A DNA stretch of 64,000 nt from Planctomycetaceae bacterium (GTDB taxonomy: Bacteria; Planctomycetota; Planctomycetia; Pirellulales; Pirellulaceae). A program made the translations under genes and the position numbers. The stretch lies in NCBI GenBank assembly GCA_024642205.1, contig JAHEBQ010000025.1, positions 1-64,000 of the forward strand, given 5' to 3'. The notes beneath the pieces were generated by a model. It was given only the letters and a program-made list of their open reading frames with translations. It ran no database searches and was not told the origin of the DNA. Position 1 is the first letter of the stretch. The number at the start of each line of letters is the position of its first letter. Positions 26,009 through 35,034 of the stretch are shown here, piece by piece.

Positions 26009-26806
26009 ATGAAATTGCTTTGCCTGATTTGTGTCGTTATTGCCAGCGGTTCAATTCCAGCTCCGTTAAGTCCTGCAGTCCACAAGTTCGAAGATGGATT
26101 TGTCGAGCGTTCGATGGCAATCGTTGTGCGAGACCGATCCGCCCACGTCGAATATTCAATTGGACTTAACGAATCGACGGTTCGAGAGGTTCTGGTAAAA
26201 TGGGAACCAGGAGCCAATCCGTCGAATTCTGCGTCATCGGGCGTGAATAATCGTCCGCTGACCGAACCCTTGACGGTGGCGCCAGTTGAGTTGATCGCCA
26301 CCTCCAATGGATTGGAATCGACAGGATCCCTGAAAGACGCTTCAACCGGAAAGTCGACGTCCTTTCAACAATCTGAATCCAAAAATCCAAATGACGGTCA
26401 CTCGATCTCACCCGACTTATTAGCCAAATTCAAGGAACTCGCCCCGGATTCGATTGGGAAAGCGATCGATATCCATTGCAACGGAAAAAAAATTGAGGCC
26501 TTTGCAATCAAGGAAGGTCCTCCGCCTCGCCACCCGTTTACGATGACGATCGAGCTGGAATTTAAGCTGCCGGATTCGGAAATCTGTGATCTGAAAATCA
26601 ACGATCACAACTTCGCCGATCAAAAAGGGGCAGCGAGGTTCTCGCTCAAGGCCGCGGGACGATCCATGCTGATCCGATCCGATGTCGCCCCGATACTGGT
26701 TCGAGCTGAACGAATTGAACTATCAGAGCTTATTTCCGAAGCGGAGCGAAATTCTCTGACATCCATTAACGCCCGTTTGGGGATTGCCCCGCCTCGGAAA
26801 CCGTGA
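26009..26806 (+). CDS. Secreted hypothetical protein
   Basis: 265 residues from ATG 26009 (TTG 26003 adds two residues). Signal peptide at 1-20 (LLCLICVVIASGSIPAPLS). The middle (about 60-135) is Ser/Thr/Asn-rich and probably unstructured; the C-terminal half has a beta-rich part beginning near SIGKAIDIHCNGKKIEAF and containing PFTMTIELEFKLPDSEICDLKIN. No family recognised and no catalytic pattern. Likely periplasmic. It is followed after 257 bp by the PPP phosphatase gene. Confidence 0.6.
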   Translation: MKLLCLICVVIASGSIPAPLSPAVHKFEDGFVERSMAIVVRDRSAHVEYSIGLNESTVREVLVKWEPGANPSNSASSGVNNRPLTEPLTVAPVELIATSNGLESTGSLKDASTGKSTSFQQSESKNPNDGHSISPDLLAKFKELAPDSIGKAIDIHCNGKKIEAFAIKEGPPPRHPFTMTIELEFKLPDSEICDLKINDHNFADQKGAARFSLKAAGRSMLIRSDVAPILVRAERIELSELISEAERNSLTSINARLGIAPPRKP

Positions 26807-27063
26807 AGGCTGGCACGAACCCGTTCGCAAAACTCGGCTAGTCGATTGTCTGACGAGGCGTTTTGGGTCCTGGCATTCTGACATTGCGCCACCCAAGTCC
26901 CGCCATTTCCCGGCGAAGGCAAATTTTCGTCATGCGGTTGGTCAACACCAGAAAAACCCTTCCCCAGCAAGCCAGTTCAGAATCTCAACTAACCTTGTAC
27001 AAGCCGGTACGTTTCGCAATGATGACAAAGGTTGGAAGCCGTCCCGAATTCAAGCTTTTCTAA

Positions 27064-27747
27064 ATGACCCGAACGATAGCAATTGGCGATATCCACGGTT
27101 GTGCAATTGCACTTCAAACCTTGTTGGATGAAATCAAACCGACTCGCGACGACACGATTGTCGGCGTTGGCGACTACGTCGACCGGGGTATGGACTCAGC
27201 AGGCGTCCTGGAGATCCTGGTCGATCTCGTATCGCGATGTCGTTTCATTCCGTTGATCGGCAATCACGAGCTGATGATGTACAAGGGAATTCACAGTAAG
27301 AAAAAGGGGGAATTCGATTTTTGGTATCAACATGGCGGCAACGCCACGCTCGCGAGTTATGGCGGTCGTGTCGAGAACATTCCCCAACATCATGTGACGT
27401 TTTTGAGCCATTGTCTGCGTTATTTTGAAACCGACACGCACTTTTTTATCCACGCCAACTACGATGCGGACTTGCCATTGGCAGAGCAATTGGACGAAGT
27501 CATTTTCTGGCAACATATCCGCGAATTGCCGCCGGGATTGCATATCAGCGGCAAGATCGCAGTGGTTGGCCATACGCCACAAACCGAAGGGGAAATCTGC
27601 GACCTGGGCCATGTCAAGATCATTGACACTTACTGCTATGGCGACCAATGGTTGACCGCGTTGGACGTCAATTCAGGCACGATCTGGCAGGCCAATAACA
27701 GCGGGATGTTGCGTCTGGATCGGTTGGAAGCCCAGGAAGATTTCTAG
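27064..27747 (+). CDS. PPP-family protein phosphatase (PrpA/PrpB/lambda type)
   Basis: 227 residues. The three metal-binding signatures are in place: GDIHG (8-12), GDYVDRG (36-42) and GNHE (66-69), with later His ligands in IHANYDAD and VVGHTPQ. Bacterial members are Ser/Thr or Tyr phosphatases, or act on Ap4A; the short size and GDYVDRG motif fit the PrpA/PrpB group. No signal peptide, so cytoplasmic. No kinase gene is adjacent. Starts at ATG 27064 with no strong ribosome binding site. Confidence 0.92.
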   Translation: MTRTIAIGDIHGCAIALQTLLDEIKPTRDDTIVGVGDYVDRGMDSAGVLEILVDLVSRCRFIPLIGNHELMMYKGIHSKKKGEFDFWYQHGGNATLASYGGRVENIPQHHVTFLSHCLRYFETDTHFFIHANYDADLPLAEQLDEVIFWQHIRELPPGLHISGKIAVVGHTPQTEGEICDLGHVKIIDTYCYGDQWLTALDVNSGTIWQANNSGMLRLDRLEAQEDF

Positions 27748-27778
27748 TATTCAGTGACGGCCAAACATAAAGGCTGGT

Positions 27779-27797
27779 CGTAGCGGACGAGGCTACG
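27779..27797. terminator. Stem-loop after the phosphatase gene
   Basis: CGTAGC / GCTACG with a 7-nt loop, 32 bp after the phosphatase stop. No U-tract follows. Either a weak terminator or a small dispersed intergenic repeat. Confidence 0.35.
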
Positions 27798-27928
27798 GGT
27801 TCTGGCGTTATCTAGATCAAATGGACGCGTGATCTCGTCCAAGACCCAAAAATCAATTCTTTGCGCCGCACTGGCATGACCGGTCCATGTTTATCAGGCC
27901 CGGAATCGATTCGGCGTCAAACATCGCC

Positions 27929-27957
27929 TTGGTGTTCAATCGCCAGCCTACTACAAT
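27929..27957 (+). promoter_or_regulatory. Candidate mfd promoter (leaderless)
   Basis: TTGGTG (27929-27934), 17-bp spacer, TACAAT (27952-27957). Initiation would fall at about 27964, only 3 nt before the ATG at 27967, implying a leaderless mRNA, which agrees with the absence of a ribosome binding site. Confidence 0.45.
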
Positions 27958-27966
27958 ACGGTTTCC

Positions 27967-30900
27967 ATGGTAGAACTTGCGCCGCACTTTCTGGCGGCTG
28001 AGCGATTGCTCGGGCTGCCGGAAAATTTTGACCGCAGCACTGACTTTGCCGAATGCGTCGATTCCCTTCAACGGGGCGAATCGGCCACATTCGACTCCGT
28101 CTGGGGTTCAGCCTGCGCGCTCCTCACGGCGTCGCTGGCACGACACTTCAAGCATATCCTGGTAGTCGTCAGCGATGGAAAATCTCAAGACGACATGCTG
28201 GACGATCTTCCGACATTTGTTCACGGCCCGATCGAGAGGTTTCCTGCCTGTCTTCCTGGCACCGAAAACGGGACGCACATCGACCTTGAGTATGGTGATC
28301 GCCTGAGGCTGATCAAGTCCCTGCTTGGTGGCGACAATTGTCCGATCATCGTTGCCACGGTGCCAGCACTGCTGCAACCGACTCCCTCGAAAGATTCGAT
28401 TCTTGGCCACTCCCGTCGAATCTCGATTGGCGACCAACTCAATGTCGACGCATTCATCGCCTGGCTGCTGGAAGAAAAATTCCACCAGACGACGTCGGTT
28501 GAATTGCCGGGAGAGTTTTCAAGCCGCGGTGGAATCATCGACGTTTACGCACCTGACTGGGAAGGCCCTGTGCGGATTGAGTTGTTTGACGACGAAGTCG
28601 AATCGTTGAGGCAGTTTGATTGTGCGACCCAGAGAAGCAACGCTGAACTGCGGCAGATCGAGATCACGGTTGTATCGGATGAGCACTCCGGACGCGGTTT
28701 CCTGGTTGACTTCTTGACAGAAGACACACTGGTACTGCAGTTCGAACCTGAGGAACTGAACGAACAGGCAACAAGGTATCTTGAACGAAGTACGAATCCG
28801 GACGCAATCTTCCGCTGGACCGATGTAACAAAACGTTGGGCTCAACTTCCGATCGCGACTGCCAGCCGTGTCGCGACGGGGTACCTGGGCGCCCGTTGGC
28901 AGCTGCCGATCGACTCCGTCGATCGGTTCAGCGGCGATATCGGAGATTTGAAATTGCAGGTCGATCGTCTGGCGAGGGACCCCCTGGGCGAGGAGTTTGA
29001 AGTCAATGAAATCCTCTCGTCAACCGCCGCCGCAGCCAGCGGTCGTCTCCACGTAGGCCTGGGATGTGTACATCACGGTTTTCGCAATCGCGACACGAAA
29101 CAGATCATCATCGGCTGCGACCAGATGTTTCATCGCACCGAACTGCGGAGGACCGGGCGCCGGCGTCTGAGTAAGGCGATCGACAGTTTTCTCGACCTGC
29201 GAGATGGCGACTTGATAGTCCACTTGTCACACGGCATCGGCCGATTTCGTGGCCTCGAAATGCTCGACAAGGACGGGCAACGAACCGAACACCTCGCACT
29301 TGAATTTCACGGTGGAACAAAAATCTACGTGCCTGCCACCAAGATCGACTTGGTGCAAAAGTACATCGGCGGCTCCAAAACCCGGCCGTCGCTTGCGAAG
29401 ATCGGTGGAAAGTCATGGGCCAAGCAAAAGGCATCCGTCCAGACCGCTGTTGCCGATCTCGCTTCGGAGATGATCGAACTGCAGGCCAAACGGGATGGGC
29501 GACCCGGGATCGCATTTGGTCGCGATACGGAATGGCAACACGAATTCGAGCAATCGTTTCCCTACCGCGAAACTCCCGATCAACTGACCGCGATCCAGGC
29601 GATTAAACAGGACATGCAGCGCGGACAACCCATGGACCGGCTGTTATGTGGTGATGTTGGATTCGGCAAGACGGAAGTGGCAATGAGAGCCGCATTCAAG
29701 GCTGTCGAAAATGGCTACCAGGTCGGGGTCCTTGTTCCGACAACGATTCTCGCCGAACAGCACTTCAGGAACTTCAAGGAACGAATGGGAGAATTTCCGC
29801 TCGACATCGCCAAACTCAGCCGATTTTGTACGCCTCAGGAAATGAAAGAAAACGTCGCACGCGTGAAAAGCGGCCAAGTCGATATTGTCATCGGGACCCA
29901 CCGCTTGGTTTCGAAAGACGTCAAGTTTCTGAATCTTGGCCTGGTCATCATCGATGAAGAACAGCGATTCGGCGTGGAGCACAAGGAACGACTCAAGTCA
30001 TTGCGCAGCAGCGTCGACGTGTTGACGATGTCGGCAACGCCAATTCCTCGCACTCTACACATGTCGCTGGTTGGCGTGCGCGATATTTCCAATCTGGAAA
30101 CTCCTCCAGATGATCGTTCTGCCGTCGCGACCAGGGTCATGCGATTCAACAACAAAGTCATTCGAACCGCAATTCTGCGTGAAATCAATCGCGGTGGGCA
30201 AGTCTTTTTTGTCCACAACCGCGTCAATGACATTCACTTGATTCGACAAAAGCTTGAGACGCTCGTGCCCGAAGTGCGGTTCCAGGTCGGCCATGGACAA
30301 ATGAACGAACGCGAACTCGAAGAAGTCATGACGGACTTCATCGCCGGCGAATTTGACGTGCTGATCGCAACGACGATCATCGAAAGCGGATTGGACATTC
30401 CTAATGCCAATACGATTTTCATCAATGATGCGGACCGGTATGGCCTGTCCGATCTTCACCAGTTGCGGGGCAGGGTAGGGCGATACAAGCACAAAGCCTA
30501 CTGCTACCTGTTGCTCGAACCCCACAAACACCTCAATCCGACGGCAGCGCGACGGTTACAGGCGATTGAGACCTTTAGCGATATGGGGGCAGGTTTTGCG
30601 ATTTCAATGCGCGACCTGGAAATCCGCGGAGCCGGAAACCTGTTAGGTACCCAGCAAAGCGGGCACATTGCGACGATTGGTTACGAACTCTATTGCCAGC
30701 TTCTCGAAACCGCAGTCCGGCACCTGAAACACATGCCAGCCAAGATCTCGATTCACGTCGAAGTCGACTTGCCGGTCGCGGCGTTTCTGCCAGACTCCTA
30801 TGTCAGCGACCGGCGGCAAAAGATCGATCTCTACCGGCGGTTGACCCGACTCGAACGTTTCGACCAGATCGAGGAACTTCGCACCGAACTACGCGATCGA

Positions 30901-31173
30901 TTTGGCAAATTGCCTGCCCCGGTGCAACGCTTGATGTCGCTCTCGGAACTTAAATTGGAAGCCGCGGTTTGGCAGATCTCCTCAATATCGATGCAGGACA
31001 AATACCTGACATTTCGGTTTCAGGACTGCGCACGCTTTTCGCAGCTATCAAAATCCCGGCCCGTAATTCGGATCATTGATGATCAAACGGCAATGGTCAC
31101 GCTAAAAGAGACCAAGATCCACCCTACGAAAATGCTGGCACTGGTGAAATCGCTCTTGCAACCACCTTCCTGA
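27967..31173 (+). CDS. mfd: Transcription-repair coupling factor
   Basis: 1068 residues, slightly short of the 1150 usual in E. coli. Mfd removes stalled RNA polymerase and recruits UvrA. Order of parts: UvrB-like N-terminal module (EKFHQTTSVELPGEFSSRGGIIDVY near residue 170), the RNA-polymerase-interacting domain with GDLIVHLSHGIGRFRGLE near 420, the RecG-like translocase with Walker A GDVGFGKT (562-569), motif II DEEQ (about 663-666), SATPIPRTLHM, and the TRG motif region GRVGRYKHKAYCYLL, then the C-terminal TRCF domain that controls UvrA contact (VDLPVAAFLPDSYVSD). All helicase motifs are present. Confidence 0.97.
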   Translation: MVELAPHFLAAERLLGLPENFDRSTDFAECVDSLQRGESATFDSVWGSACALLTASLARHFKHILVVVSDGKSQDDMLDDLPTFVHGPIERFPACLPGTENGTHIDLEYGDRLRLIKSLLGGDNCPIIVATVPALLQPTPSKDSILGHSRRISIGDQLNVDAFIAWLLEEKFHQTTSVELPGEFSSRGGIIDVYAPDWEGPVRIELFDDEVESLRQFDCATQRSNAELRQIEITVVSDEHSGRGFLVDFLTEDTLVLQFEPEELNEQATRYLERSTNPDAIFRWTDVTKRWAQLPIATASRVATGYLGARWQLPIDSVDRFSGDIGDLKLQVDRLARDPLGEEFEVNEILSSTAAAASGRLHVGLGCVHHGFRNRDTKQIIIGCDQMFHRTELRRTGRRRLSKAIDSFLDLRDGDLIVHLSHGIGRFRGLEMLDKDGQRTEHLALEFHGGTKIYVPATKIDLVQKYIGGSKTRPSLAKIGGKSWAKQKASVQTAVADLASEMIELQAKRDGRPGIAFGRDTEWQHEFEQSFPYRETPDQLTAIQAIKQDMQRGQPMDRLLCGDVGFGKTEVAMRAAFKAVENGYQVGVLVPTTILAEQHFRNFKERMGEFPLDIAKLSRFCTPQEMKENVARVKSGQVDIVIGTHRLVSKDVKFLNLGLVIIDEEQRFGVEHKERLKSLRSSVDVLTMSATPIPRTLHMSLVGVRDISNLETPPDDRSAVATRVMRFNNKVIRTAILREINRGGQVFFVHNRVNDIHLIRQKLETLVPEVRFQVGHGQMNERELEEVMTDFIAGEFDVLIATTIIESGLDIPNANTIFINDADRYGLSDLHQLRGRVGRYKHKAYCYLLLEPHKHLNPTAARRLQAIETFSDMGAGFAISMRDLEIRGAGNLLGTQQSGHIATIGYELYCQLLETAVRHLKHMPAKISIHVEVDLPVAAFLPDSYVSDRRQKIDLYRRLTRLERFDQIEELRTELRDRFGKLPAPVQRLMSLSELKLEAAVWQISSISMQDKYLTFRFQDCARFSQLSKSRPVIRIIDDQTAMVTLKETKIHPTKMLALVKSLLQPPS

Positions 31174-31283
31174 TCTATCTATTCTTCCCCGCCAACTTTT
31201 TGCGCAGATTCCGGGAACCCGATCGTTCGATTCTGCGTAGGGCTCGTATTCGAAATCCTACCTTTCGTATGTATGGCTTGATC

Positions 31284-33080
31284 ATGAAGACCAACCGTCT
31301 CGCTTTCACGTTTGCCAGGACGTCATTTATTGGTATCGCCTGCCTGACAATGGGAATGCCAACCCCGAATTCTGCCTGCGCGTCTCCGGTGTTGCCGCAG
31401 CAGCAGAACGAAACGCCGGATCCCTATTTTTCCGGCGACCTGATCCCATCAACCAACTCACTCTCTGGAAAGCCCGCGAGTCCCACCGCCGACCAATCCA
31501 CACTAACTCATCCGGAACCGTGGACGCCCCCGACGACGCCCGTGAATCCTGAAAAAGTTGCCATTACCCCCCAACCGTCGGTGACGTGGGATGCTCCTTT
31601 GACCAAGGTCGTGATTGCCAACCTGAGTCAGAGACCCAATCCAGCGATCGATTCCAACGGCTTTGACCCGCAAAAAAAGTCACCGGGTTCATTCAACTCG
31701 CAGATGCCAGACCCAGCCAGCGAAAAATCGATCATTCGCGAAGGGATTTCTGGGGAATCCAAAGATTGGGATTCCAACACATTCGGAATCCAGGCACCAA
31801 AAAATAACTCACCCATCGTCGGAGTGAACGATGCATTCATGGGAGCCGGTCCTTCCGAAACGGTTTCCGGGAACCCTGTCACAAATGATTTTCAGTCCGA
31901 CAATTCATTTTCGGCCAAACAGCCTTCCCGGCCGGAAGCCAATGCATTGAACCAGATCAGCACGTTGGGTTCTCCGGATTCGTTTGATTCAAAACCATCC
32001 GAGCCGGGCGATATGCGAGTCGCTCAGACTTCGTTCAACAGTGAAGCCAGCGCAACGTCGGTTGGAACATCGAAGCGCAAAACAAGTGTGCCCACATCCT
32101 TTGAGGCAGGCAAGATTCTGGCACTGGTCGGCAGCGAACCGATTTTCGTCGGCGATTTGATGTTCGACATCAACCAGATGATTGAGCGGTTCATGCCAGG
32201 TGCGCCGGAAGACATCAAGGAGCGCGAACGGCAAAAAATGATACCACAACTGCTGCCGCGTTTCGTCGAATCCAAAATTCTGTTTCTGGGAACGTTGCGG
32301 ATGCTCCCCGAAGGCGTTGACGTCGACAAGGTCCTGGAACAGGCTTCCCAGGAATTTGACGAGAAAGCGCTCGACAAAATGATCAAGGGATCGGGACTGA
32401 AAACATCCACCGAATTTGATGCGAACTTGCGAGCGATGGGATCGTCGTTGAGACAACTCAGAAAAAGCTGGGGACAGGATCAGTTGACAAAGTACTTTCT
32501 CTCGCAACAACTGAAGGTCAAGGCGGAAGTCACTCACCAGGAGATGCTGGACAGCTATCACGAAAACATTGCGGCCTACGAGATGCCTGCCAAGTGCCGC
32601 TGGGAGCAGGTCATGATTCGTTTTGATCGCTCCAGCTCACGCGACGCGGCGAAAGCTTCAATTGTCGAACTTGGAAACCAGATCGTGTATGGTGCCAACC
32701 TCGCGGCCGTCGCCAGGAAGAGCTCCCATGGGTTCCTGGCGTCTGACGGCGGGAAACATGATTGGACAACCCAAGGGGCGTTGGTACTAAAGGAAATTGA
32801 CGAAGCAATCTTCAGTTTGCCCGTTGGAGAACTGAGCGACATTATTGAGTCCCGCGACGGATATCACGTGATTCGCGTGATCGAAAGAACGGAAGCGACA
32901 CGCAAGCCGTTCCTGGAAGCCCAAGTCGAAATCAAACAGCGAATTGAAGCCGAGAAACGACAACAGGCATTCGACAAGCATGTCGAAAAACTCAAGAGTG
33001 AAATTCCTGTCGAATATTTCCTGAATGACGACGCCGCGAAATCAATTGAAGCGGCGACCTCCAATACGTCGATTCACTAA
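31284..33080 (+). CDS. Periplasmic parvulin-type peptidylprolyl isomerase
   Basis: 598 residues from ATG 31284; the longer frame to 31200 would put a basic stretch before the signal peptide, while 31284 gives KTNRLAFTFARTSFIGIACL directly. After the signal there is a Pro/Ser/Asn-rich low-complexity region to about residue 290, then a SurA-N-like helical domain (GKILALVGSEPIFVGDLMFDIN onward), and a PpiC/rotamase domain at about 455-560 (MPAKCRWEQVMIRF, GGKHDWTTQGALV, LPVGELSDIIESRDGYHVIRV). It probably assists folding of exported proteins in the periplasm, as SurA or PrsA does. The long linker is unusual compared with SurA (428 aa). 110 bp after mfd, same strand. Confidence 0.88.
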   Translation: MKTNRLAFTFARTSFIGIACLTMGMPTPNSACASPVLPQQQNETPDPYFSGDLIPSTNSLSGKPASPTADQSTLTHPEPWTPPTTPVNPEKVAITPQPSVTWDAPLTKVVIANLSQRPNPAIDSNGFDPQKKSPGSFNSQMPDPASEKSIIREGISGESKDWDSNTFGIQAPKNNSPIVGVNDAFMGAGPSETVSGNPVTNDFQSDNSFSAKQPSRPEANALNQISTLGSPDSFDSKPSEPGDMRVAQTSFNSEASATSVGTSKRKTSVPTSFEAGKILALVGSEPIFVGDLMFDINQMIERFMPGAPEDIKERERQKMIPQLLPRFVESKILFLGTLRMLPEGVDVDKVLEQASQEFDEKALDKMIKGSGLKTSTEFDANLRAMGSSLRQLRKSWGQDQLTKYFLSQQLKVKAEVTHQEMLDSYHENIAAYEMPAKCRWEQVMIRFDRSSSRDAAKASIVELGNQIVYGANLAAVARKSSHGFLASDGGKHDWTTQGALVLKEIDEAIFSLPVGELSDIIESRDGYHVIRVIERTEATRKPFLEAQVEIKQRIEAEKRQQAFDKHVEKLKSEIPVEYFLNDDAAKSIEAATSNTSIH

Positions 33081-33397
33081 CGCCTGCCTTCGGCGGATGT
33101 CGCGAAACCGGGGCCCCTCCTCTCAAGCCCGGCTTGCCATCGCACAACGGGTCGACCGTCGGAATCTGACGGGAAACCGGCCTGTTTCAGGAATTACGGC
33201 TTGCGCAATCGTCAGACTCCCGTTGGTCCAATTGGCCCTCTTCAATTCCGGCTGGGTCCGTTTCGCCAGTGCGAAAAAACAGTTAAACTAAAAGGCCCCC
33301 AACATTTTGGTTGTGGAATGACATTCAACCCTCACGCATAATTTTCTCAACAAGGCAGGAAATGGTGAGCACTACCGTTACGTCAGGAAAACAGTCG
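33081..33397. other. Intergenic region upstream of citrate synthase
   Basis: 317 bp. A CATAAT at 33337-33342 is a reasonable -10 but has no good -35 at the right distance. AAGG at 33352-33355 and AGGA at 33385-33388 are ribosome-binding-site candidates for ATGs at 33362 and 33398. Confidence 0.4.
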
Positions 33398-34684
33398 ATG
33401 TCGAAAGTGGCAAAAATTCAGTGCGAAGGACATGAACTGGAGCTTCCCGTTGTCGAGGGTACGGAAAACGAACAGGCCATCGATATTGGCGTCCTGCGAA
33501 GCAAGACTGGCTTGATTACGATCGACGAAGGATACGTCAATACAGGATCATCGCTAAGTGGTATCACTTTCCTCGATGGGGAGCAGGGGATCCTGCGCTA
33601 TCGCGGTTATCCAATCGAGGATCTGGCCAGGAATTGCGATTTTGTCGAAGTTGCCTACCTGCTGATCTATGGCGAATTGCCGACGGCAATCGAATTGAAC
33701 GACTTTCGAGCCGCGATTCGTCACCACACGATGCTGCACGAAGATATGCGGTTGTTCTACAACGGTTTTCCTCGCGATGCCCACCCAATGGCCATCCTGT
33801 CCAGCGTTGTCAGTGCAATGTCGACTTTCTATCAGGATTCCCTGGATCCTCACAATCCGGAACAGGTCGAGATCTCCATTCGACGCTTGATGGCGAAACT
33901 ACCCACGATCGCGGCCTACAGTCACAAGAAATCGGAAGGTCAGCCTTTTGCCTATCCCCAGAATGACCTGTCCTATTGTGAGAACTTCCTGCAGTTGATG
34001 TTTTCGGTTCCCTGTGAACCTTACGTTGTCGACCCCACGTTTGTCGAAGCGCTAAACCTGCTGTTGATCGTGCACGCTGACCACGAGCAAAATTGCAGTA
34101 CATCGACGGTTCGGATGGTGGGTTCGGCAGATTCGAATCTGTTCGCTTCGATTTCGGCCGGAATCTGCGCCCTCTGGGGACCGCTTCACGGCGGTGCCAA
34201 CGAAGCCGTCGTTTCGATGCTTCAGCAGATCCAGGACGACAACGGTGATGTTGATAAATACGTCAACATGGCGAAGGACAAGGAGAACGGTTTCCGGTTG
34301 ATGGGATTCGGTCATCGAGTTTACAAGAACTTCGATCCCCGGGCAAAAATCATCAAAAAGGCCTGCGACCAATTGCTCAGCAAACTCGAACTTGACGATC
34401 CGCTATTCGATATCGCCAAACGGCTTGAAAAAGTTGCTTTGGAAGACGAGTACTTCGTTGAGCGAAAACTCTACCCCAACGTCGACTTCTATTCGGGTGT
34501 CGTCTACCGGGCGATGGGAATTCCGGTAAAGATGTTTACGGTCCTGTTCGCAATGGGCCGATTACCCGGCTGGATCGCTCACTGGAAAGAAATGCACGAA
34601 TCTCCCACCAAACGCATCTGCCGACCGCGTCAGATCTACACGGGGGCGACCGTCAGGGAATTTGTCCCGATCGAAAAGCGCTAG
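33398..34684 (+). CDS. gltA: Citrate synthase (type II)
   Basis: 428 residues from ATG 33398, which aligns with the N-terminus of E. coli GltA (427 aa) and has AGGA 9 nt upstream. ATG 33362 with AAGG 6 nt upstream would add 12 residues and is possible. The enzyme condenses oxaloacetate and acetyl-CoA at the entry to the TCA cycle. Visible: the N-terminal beta domain (GVLRSKTGLITIDEGYVNTG), HADHEQNCSTSTVR (first active-site His region), WGPLHGGANEAV (catalytic His), GFGHRVYKNFDPRA, and the C-terminal PTKRICRPRQIYTG. The N-terminal domain of the NADH-regulated Gram-negative type is present. Single gene. Confidence 0.96.
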   Translation: MSKVAKIQCEGHELELPVVEGTENEQAIDIGVLRSKTGLITIDEGYVNTGSSLSGITFLDGEQGILRYRGYPIEDLARNCDFVEVAYLLIYGELPTAIELNDFRAAIRHHTMLHEDMRLFYNGFPRDAHPMAILSSVVSAMSTFYQDSLDPHNPEQVEISIRRLMAKLPTIAAYSHKKSEGQPFAYPQNDLSYCENFLQLMFSVPCEPYVVDPTFVEALNLLLIVHADHEQNCSTSTVRMVGSADSNLFASISAGICALWGPLHGGANEAVVSMLQQIQDDNGDVDKYVNMAKDKENGFRLMGFGHRVYKNFDPRAKIIKKACDQLLSKLELDDPLFDIAKRLEKVALEDEYFVERKLYPNVDFYSGVVYRAMGIPVKMFTVLFAMGRLPGWIAHWKEMHESPTKRICRPRQIYTGATVREFVPIEKR

Positions 34685-35034
34685 TAGATCGATTTGAGCC
34701 TTTGTGGCGTTTCGGTCCGGGCAGTTAACGCCAATTCTCGGAGGGACGATCCGGAATCTCATTCTTCAAAACGGCGACGATTCAATTTTCCACCATTGCT
34801 GATTCGAAATAATCGCCCTTTCCTCGATCCAGCGTCCCGGTCAAGGATTGACTTTGCGGGGTTAACCGCCAGCTCATTTGGACCGATGTCCCAATCCCGC
34901 TGGTTCAGGCGTCTTTGGGGAAAGCCAACTGCTTGCCGAGCTCTGCTCTCGCTGTCCGGAACGGGTTGGCTTCATCCCCCCCAAAAAAAGGCTCCCGTTT
35001 TCAGGGAGCCTTAAATCACTTGTTGGCTGTCTGC
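34685..35034. other. Convergent intergenic region
   Basis: 350 bp between gltA (+) and the M4 protease gene (-). Apart from the terminator at 34983-35012 nothing is recognised. Confidence 0.6.
34983..35012 (-). terminator. Intrinsic terminator of the M4 protease gene
   Basis: On the minus strand AAGGCTCCC, a 7-nt loop, GGGAGCCTT, then a run of seven T. A 9-bp GC-rich stem with a U-tract 23 bp after the stop at 35035: a canonical rho-independent terminator. Confidence 0.9.
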
